A stretch of DNA of 61,522 bases from Methylococcales bacterium (GTDB lineage: Bacteria; Pseudomonadota; Gammaproteobacteria; Methylococcales; Methylomonadaceae). Below, piece after piece: positions 57,330 through 61,522 of this stretch. The notes beneath the pieces are model-generated. The model had not been told where the DNA came from. It made no database searches and saw only the letters and a program-made list of their open reading frames with translations. Each line of letters begins with the position of its first letter. The first letter of the stretch is position 1. The DNA lies in assembly GCA_028707085.1 (NCBI GenBank), contig JAQTUW010000019.1, positions 1-61,522 of the forward strand. The letters run 5' to 3'. The position numbers and the translations under genes are program-made.

Positions 57330-60300
57330 ATGACTGAAGCTAACCGTTTAACCGAGCTGCGGGGGCAGATCAACGCGGCGTTTATCCGTCCGGAGCAGGC
57401 GGTTGTTTCCGAACTGCAAGCCAGTCTCGGCGATTACGACCATGCCTGGATCAGCGGCCTTGCCAGCCGGCTGATTGGCGGCATACGCGGCCGGTCTGCT
57501 CGGCAATCGCCGTTCGGAGCTTTCCTGCGGGAGTACGGCCTGAACAGCGAGGAGGGGATTGTGCTGATGGGCATTGCCGAGACCTTGCTGCGCATACCCG
57601 ACACCGGCACGCAACAGCGTTTTTTGCAGGAAAAGCTGGCCGATGCCGACTGGCATAGCCATTTGTCGCATAGCGATTCGCGGCTGGTCAATTTGGCCAG
57701 CGGGGCTTTGCTGCTGGGCGGCAGAATGGAGGATCGGATCCGCCATCGGCAGGCCGATCGCAAACAGTTACTCGACGCGGTGCTGGTTCGGCTGGGCCAG
57801 CCGCTGGCGCTGAAGGCGATCAGGCAGGCCATGCAGCATCTGGCGCAGCATTTTGTGCTGGCGGAGAACATGCCTGCCGCGCTGGCGCAGGCGGCTTGCG
57901 AGCCGGGCTGGCGTTATTCGTTCGACATGCTGGGCGAGTCGGCTTTGACGGCAGAGGACGCCGAGGCTTACCACCACGCCTATGTGCAGGCCATCGAAGC
58001 GCTTGCCGCCCATGCCGGGGATAATTTATGGGCTAATCCGGGCATATCCGTCAAGCTGTCGGCGCTGTATCCGCGTTACGAGGTTTTTCAGCAGGATTTC
58101 GCCATCGAGGCGATAGGCGGCAAACTGCTGGCGCTGGCCCGCCTGGCCCGCGCCGCGAATGTCGGCATTACGCTGGATGCCGAGGAATCTGAAAGACTGG
58201 ACATGTCGCTGGCGATTTTCGCCACAGTGGCCGCCGATCCGGCGCTGCAAGGCTGGCCCGGCCTGGGACTGGCCGTGCAAGCCTATCAGAAACGCGCCTT
58301 GCCGGTGATCCGCTGGCTGTTGGCGCTGGCCGAGGATCAGCGGCGCATCATCCCCATCCGTCTGGTGAAAGGCGCTTACTGGGACAGCGAAATCAAACGC
58401 GCTCAGGAAAACGGCTGGTCGGATTATCCGGTGTTTACCCGCAAGGCGGTCACGGATGCGTCCTATCTGGCTTGCGCCCGGCTGATTCTGTCTCATCCCC
58501 GGGCTTTTTATCCGCAATTCGCCACCCACAACGCCTATAGCGTCGCCGCTATTTGCCGCTTCGGGGAGCTGCATCCGGGTTTTGAGTTTCAGCGCCTGCA
58601 CGGCATGGGAGCTGCGCTGTATCAGGAATTGCCGTTACAGGGCAGGGCGATACCCTGCCGGGTGTATGCGCCGGTCGGCAGTTATCGGGATTTGCTGCCG
58701 TATCTGGTCAGACGGTTGCTGGAAAACGTCGCCAATACCTCCTTTATACATCAGCTTGAAAATCCGGCGGTCAGCATCGCCAGCCTGACCGGCGATCCGC
58801 TTCAGGCGCTAAAACAGCACGACCTGCGGCCGATGATGACGCCGCCCGGCCTGTTCGGGCCGCAGCGCGTGAATTCTCACGGCCAGAATTTATGCGATCC
58901 TCGGGTGATCCGGCTGTTGCGGCAGGAACTGACGCTGTACGCCGACCGCCGCTGGCAGGCTGCGCCGCTGGTGTCCGGCAAAGGCATGATCGGGGTTTCG
59001 CAGCCGATTTCAACGCCTTTCGATCGGCGACAGTTGCTGGGCCAAGTGACGATAAGCCAGCCGGCGGCCATCCGGCAGGCATTGCAGGCGGCCGGGCTGG
59101 CCTTTGGCCGGTGGCGGTTATGCCCGGTCGAAAACCGTGCCGCCTGTCTGTACAAGGCCGCCGATTTGCTGGAACGGCATCGTGCCGAACTGGTGGGGCT
59201 GTGCATCCGCGAGGCTGGCCGCACCCTGCGGGATGCGCTGGCGGAAATCCGCGAGGCCGTCGATTTTTGCCGCTATTACGCGGCCGAAGCAATCCGGCTG
59301 TTCGCCACGCCGGCACAGTTGCCGGGGCCGACCGGCGAGGATAACCGTTTGTATTATTATGGGCGCGGGGTTTTTGTCTGTATCAGTCCGTGGAATTTTC
59401 CGATTTCGATTTTCGTGGGCCAGATCGCGGCGGCGCTGGCCGCCGGCAATACCGTGATCGCCAAGCCGGCTCTGCAAGCCTCGCTGACGGCGATGCTGTG
59501 CGTGCGCCTGCTGCATCAGGCCGGCATTCCGGAAGATGTATTGCATTTTTTGCCGGGCGAAGGCGCCGAAATCGGTGGGCCGTTATTGAGCGATGAGCGG
59601 GTCGCCGGGGTGGCGTTCACCGGCTCCGTCCGCACTGCGCAGTCTATCAGCCGGCAGTTGGCGGCCCGCCCGGCGGCCATCGCCACGCTGATTGCCGAGA
59701 CCGGCGGCCAGAACGTGATGATAGCCGACAGTACGGCGCACGAGGAACAGTTGATCGGCGATGTCTTGCAGTCGGCTTTCAATAGCGCCGGTCAGCGTTG
59801 TTCGGCGCTACGGGTGCTGTTTTTGCCGGAACAGACTGCCGAGCGCATCATAGGCCGCTTAATCGCCGCCATGCAACTGCTGCGGGTGGGTTCCCCGCTT
59901 GATTTTGCGACCGACATCGGCCCGGTGATCGACGAACGGGCGGCGGCGGCGCTTCAGGCGCATGTGGACTATTTGCAGGTTCATGGCAAAATTCTGTATC
60001 GCCTGCCGCTGGCGGCCGCGCTTTCCTGCGGCTGTTTCTTTGCGCCCACGCTGGCGGAAATTCCGGCGTTGCCGGTTTTGCGGCAGGAGGTGTTCGGCCC
60101 GATTCTGCATATCGTCCGTTATGCCGGCAACGATCTTGCGCGGGTGGTGGATGCGGTAAACGCCACCGGCTACGGCTTGACGCTAGGCGTGCACAGCCGT
60201 ATCAACGCCAGCATGGATTATGTCCGCCAGCATGCGCGGGTCGGCAATATCTATATCAACCGCAATATGATAGGCGCGGTGGTCGGCGCGCAGCCGTTCG

Positions 60301-60440
60301 GCGGCATGGGGCTGTCGGGTACCGGGCCCAAGGCCGGCGGCCCGGGCTATCTGTTGCGTTTTTGCGCGGAGCAGACCGTGACGACCAACCTTGCGGCCAT
60401 GGGCGGCAATCCCTGGCTGTTGCGGGAACAGCCGGAATAG
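57330..60440 (+). CDS. putA: Bifunctional proline dehydrogenase / P5C dehydrogenase (PutA)
   Basis: PutA oxidises proline to glutamate in two steps. The product from ATG 57330 has 1036 residues, matching the short PutA type without the DNA-binding N-terminal domain. The FAD-binding proline dehydrogenase barrel covers about 80-460 (VKLSALYPRYE, IRLVKGAYWDSEIKRAQ, FATHNAYSVAAI). The aldehyde dehydrogenase covers about 530-1010, with SPWNFPISIFVGQIAAALAAGN, the Glu loop ETGGQNVMI and the catalytic Cys in NSAGQRCSALRVL. An ATG 11 codons earlier (57297) is possible. It stands alone, so self-regulation as in E. coli is not expected. Confidence 0.95.
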   Translation: MTEANRLTELRGQINAAFIRPEQAVVSELQASLGDYDHAWISGLASRLIGGIRGRSARQSPFGAFLREYGLNSEEGIVLMGIAETLLRIPDTGTQQRFLQEKLADADWHSHLSHSDSRLVNLASGALLLGGRMEDRIRHRQADRKQLLDAVLVRLGQPLALKAIRQAMQHLAQHFVLAENMPAALAQAACEPGWRYSFDMLGESALTAEDAEAYHHAYVQAIEALAAHAGDNLWANPGISVKLSALYPRYEVFQQDFAIEAIGGKLLALARLARAANVGITLDAEESERLDMSLAIFATVAADPALQGWPGLGLAVQAYQKRALPVIRWLLALAEDQRRIIPIRLVKGAYWDSEIKRAQENGWSDYPVFTRKAVTDASYLACARLILSHPRAFYPQFATHNAYSVAAICRFGELHPGFEFQRLHGMGAALYQELPLQGRAIPCRVYAPVGSYRDLLPYLVRRLLENVANTSFIHQLENPAVSIASLTGDPLQALKQHDLRPMMTPPGLFGPQRVNSHGQNLCDPRVIRLLRQELTLYADRRWQAAPLVSGKGMIGVSQPISTPFDRRQLLGQVTISQPAAIRQALQAAGLAFGRWRLCPVENRAACLYKAADLLERHRAELVGLCIREAGRTLRDALAEIREAVDFCRYYAAEAIRLFATPAQLPGPTGEDNRLYYYGRGVFVCISPWNFPISIFVGQIAAALAAGNTVIAKPALQASLTAMLCVRLLHQAGIPEDVLHFLPGEGAEIGGPLLSDERVAGVAFTGSVRTAQSISRQLAARPAAIATLIAETGGQNVMIADSTAHEEQLIGDVLQSAFNSAGQRCSALRVLFLPEQTAERIIGRLIAAMQLLRVGSPLDFATDIGPVIDERAAAALQAHVDYLQVHGKILYRLPLAAALSCGCFFAPTLAEIPALPVLRQEVFGPILHIVRYAGNDLARVVDAVNATGYGLTLGVHSRINASMDYVRQHARVGNIYINRNMIGAVVGAQPFGGMGLSGTGPKAGGPGYLLRFCAEQTVTTNLAAMGGNPWLLREQPE

Positions 60441-60536
60441 AGGCTGCCGCCGGCAGGACGGCAAGCGCGTTAAATCGGCCAAACGCCAACCCGGCCTTTG
60501 TGACACAATAGCCTGGACTATGGAATAAATGAAATT

Positions 60537-61178
60537 ATGCTGAACTGGAACGAATATCTACAGTTGTCCGCCGGACTGGTTGCGGTGGTCAAACCCCTTG
60601 GCGCCATCCCGATCTTTATCGCCCTGACCGCCGCCCGTACCCGGGATGAAAGAAAACACACGGCCGTGCTGTGCGCCATTGCGGTCTTTCTGGTTTTACT
60701 GGCAGCGTTGCTGGCCGGGGAACCCATTTTAGATTTTTTCGGCATCGGTTTGCCGGCTTTCCGGGTTGCCGGCGGGATACTGGTGTTGCTGATGGGGCTT
60801 TCCATGCTGCATGTCAGCCCAGACCGCTCCCGGCACACACCGGAGGAGACGGCGGAATCCTGCGACAAGGAGTCGGTCGCCATCGTGCCGCTGGCTATTC
60901 CGCTGCTCAGCGGCCCGGGGGCGATCAGCACCACCATCGTCTACGGACACATGGGGCATTCCTGGACGCATTATTTGCTGGTGGGCGGGGTGATTTTTTC
61001 GGTGGCGCTGCTCATTTTGCTGGCCTTGATGACCGCGCCGAAGATTTCCGAAGTCATGGGCAACACCGGCATGAACGTGGTCACCCGGTTGATGGGGCTG
61101 GTGCTGGCATCCATTGCGGTGGAGTTTATCGCCAAGGGCTTGTCGGCCTTATTTCCGGTACTGGCCGGCACGGTTTGA
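60537..61178 (+). CDS. MarC-family inner-membrane protein
   Basis: The 213-residue product has six hydrophobic segments, with KPLGAIPIFIALTA, the central IVPLAIPLLSGPGAISTTIVYGH and TRLMGLVLASIAVEFIAKGLSAL. This is the MarC/YhgN/YchE family, whose function remains unclear despite the name. It is 96 bases after putA, same strand, and may or may not be co-transcribed. Confidence 0.85.
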   Translation: MLNWNEYLQLSAGLVAVVKPLGAIPIFIALTAARTRDERKHTAVLCAIAVFLVLLAALLAGEPILDFFGIGLPAFRVAGGILVLLMGLSMLHVSPDRSRHTPEETAESCDKESVAIVPLAIPLLSGPGAISTTIVYGHMGHSWTHYLLVGGVIFSVALLILLALMTAPKISEVMGNTGMNVVTRLMGLVLASIAVEFIAKGLSALFPVLAGTV

Positions 61179-61218
61179 TTGACGGCTACGCCGGTTTCGA
61201 TTTAGCATTCAAAAAAAC

Positions 61219-61240
61219 GTAGCCTGGATAAAATCCGGGT
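61219..61240. repeat. Dispersed intergenic repeat
   Basis: GTAGCCTGGATAAAATCCGGG matches the type seen at about 19218-19252. Both lie in gene-free DNA. Confidence 0.35.
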
Positions 61241-61329
61241 ATCGAGCCGATATGTGTCCGGGCGGCGATTATTTTGCTGCTTTGCTAGACTGCCTGGAAA
61301 ATCGGCTATGGCATTGAAGGAGAGTGTAG

Positions 61330-61522
61330 ATGAAAAAAATAGTTATCATTATGGCGGCCATTCTTTCCGGTTGCGCGAGTCTGGATAGAGGCGGCTACCA
61401 GGAGTTGCAGATTCAGACCCGGAACAATATGGATATCGCCAGAACTACCTGTACCCTTGCCAACGATAACGGCCAGTGGAAAGTCAAGCCGGTTCAGCTT
61501 CAAGGCGACAGTCTGGGTGAAA
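61330..61522 (+). CDS. Lipoprotein, N-terminal part (continues past window)
   Basis: ATG 61330 has AGGAGAG ten bases upstream. The frame gives a short lipoprotein signal with the lipobox ILSGC (modified Cys15), then GYQELQIQTRNNMDIARTTC and LANDNGQWKV. The second cysteine is at about residue 40. The rest lies beyond the right edge. The beta-like mature start does not identify a family. Confidence 0.7.
   Translation, partial: MKKIVIIMAAILSGCASLDRGGYQELQIQTRNNMDIARTTCTLANDNGQWKVKPVQLQGDSLGE

Overview
This window looks like a chromosome segment of a gammaproteobacterium. The evidence is a fused nuoCD gene, the hslV-hslU-DUF971-ubiE-ubiJ-ubiB run, grxD beside rnt, and the prfB/lysS pair. Codon use is moderately GC-rich in the core genes. 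A methanotroph of the Methylococcales type is my best guess from overall protein flavour, but nothing here proves it. I saw no rRNA, tRNA or CRISPR array.

Layout. 1-2.4 kb is a decayed accessory or defence patch: a broken TrlF-like PHP/ATPase gene followed by an intact AlbA_2/HATPase gene. 2.5-20.3 kb is mostly housekeeping: uvrD, grxD, rnt, mlaA, ybiT, an SLC13-type transporter, ypeA, ubiB, ubiJ, ubiE, hslU, hslV and lgt. It also carries two copies of a small inverted-repeat element. 20.4-25.7 kb holds prfB and lysS, separated by about 2.7 kb of accessory debris: an ATPase stub joined to a truncated IS200-type transposase, a HepT/MntA toxin-antitoxin pair, and a decayed HigB-like toxin with an intact antitoxin.

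26.2-33.9 kb brings together two B12-independent enzymes. metE (cobalamin-independent methionine synthase) and its divergent regulator metR lie beside nrdAB (class Ia ribonucleotide reductase). nrdAB is preceded by a good promoter, a probable NrdR box and a full cobalamin riboswitch. The arrangement suggests a module that is shut down when B12 is available and the cell can use B12-dependent isozymes encoded elsewhere.

34.5-53.8 kb contains complex I, all on the minus strand but in two pieces. nuoA-nuoB lie at 52.6-53.6 kb and nuoCD-E-F-G-H-I-J-K-L-M-N at 34.5-47.8 kb. About 4.5 kb with opposite-strand amtB-glnK and several small genes lies between them. The start of the nuoCD-N piece carries a second copy of the nuo promoter and a truncated nuoA (nuoA'), so both pieces appear to keep the original promoter.

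53.9-61.5 kb holds a zinc-ribbon/metallo-beta-lactamase protein, a DUF6494 protein, an FG-GAP remnant, a DUF4365 gene killed by two nonsense codons with an intact 373-residue partner, putA, a MarC-family gene and the start of a lipoprotein gene.

The two observations I rate highest are the B12-controlled metE/metR/nrdAB block and the split nuo operon with its duplicated promoter and nuoA' leader.
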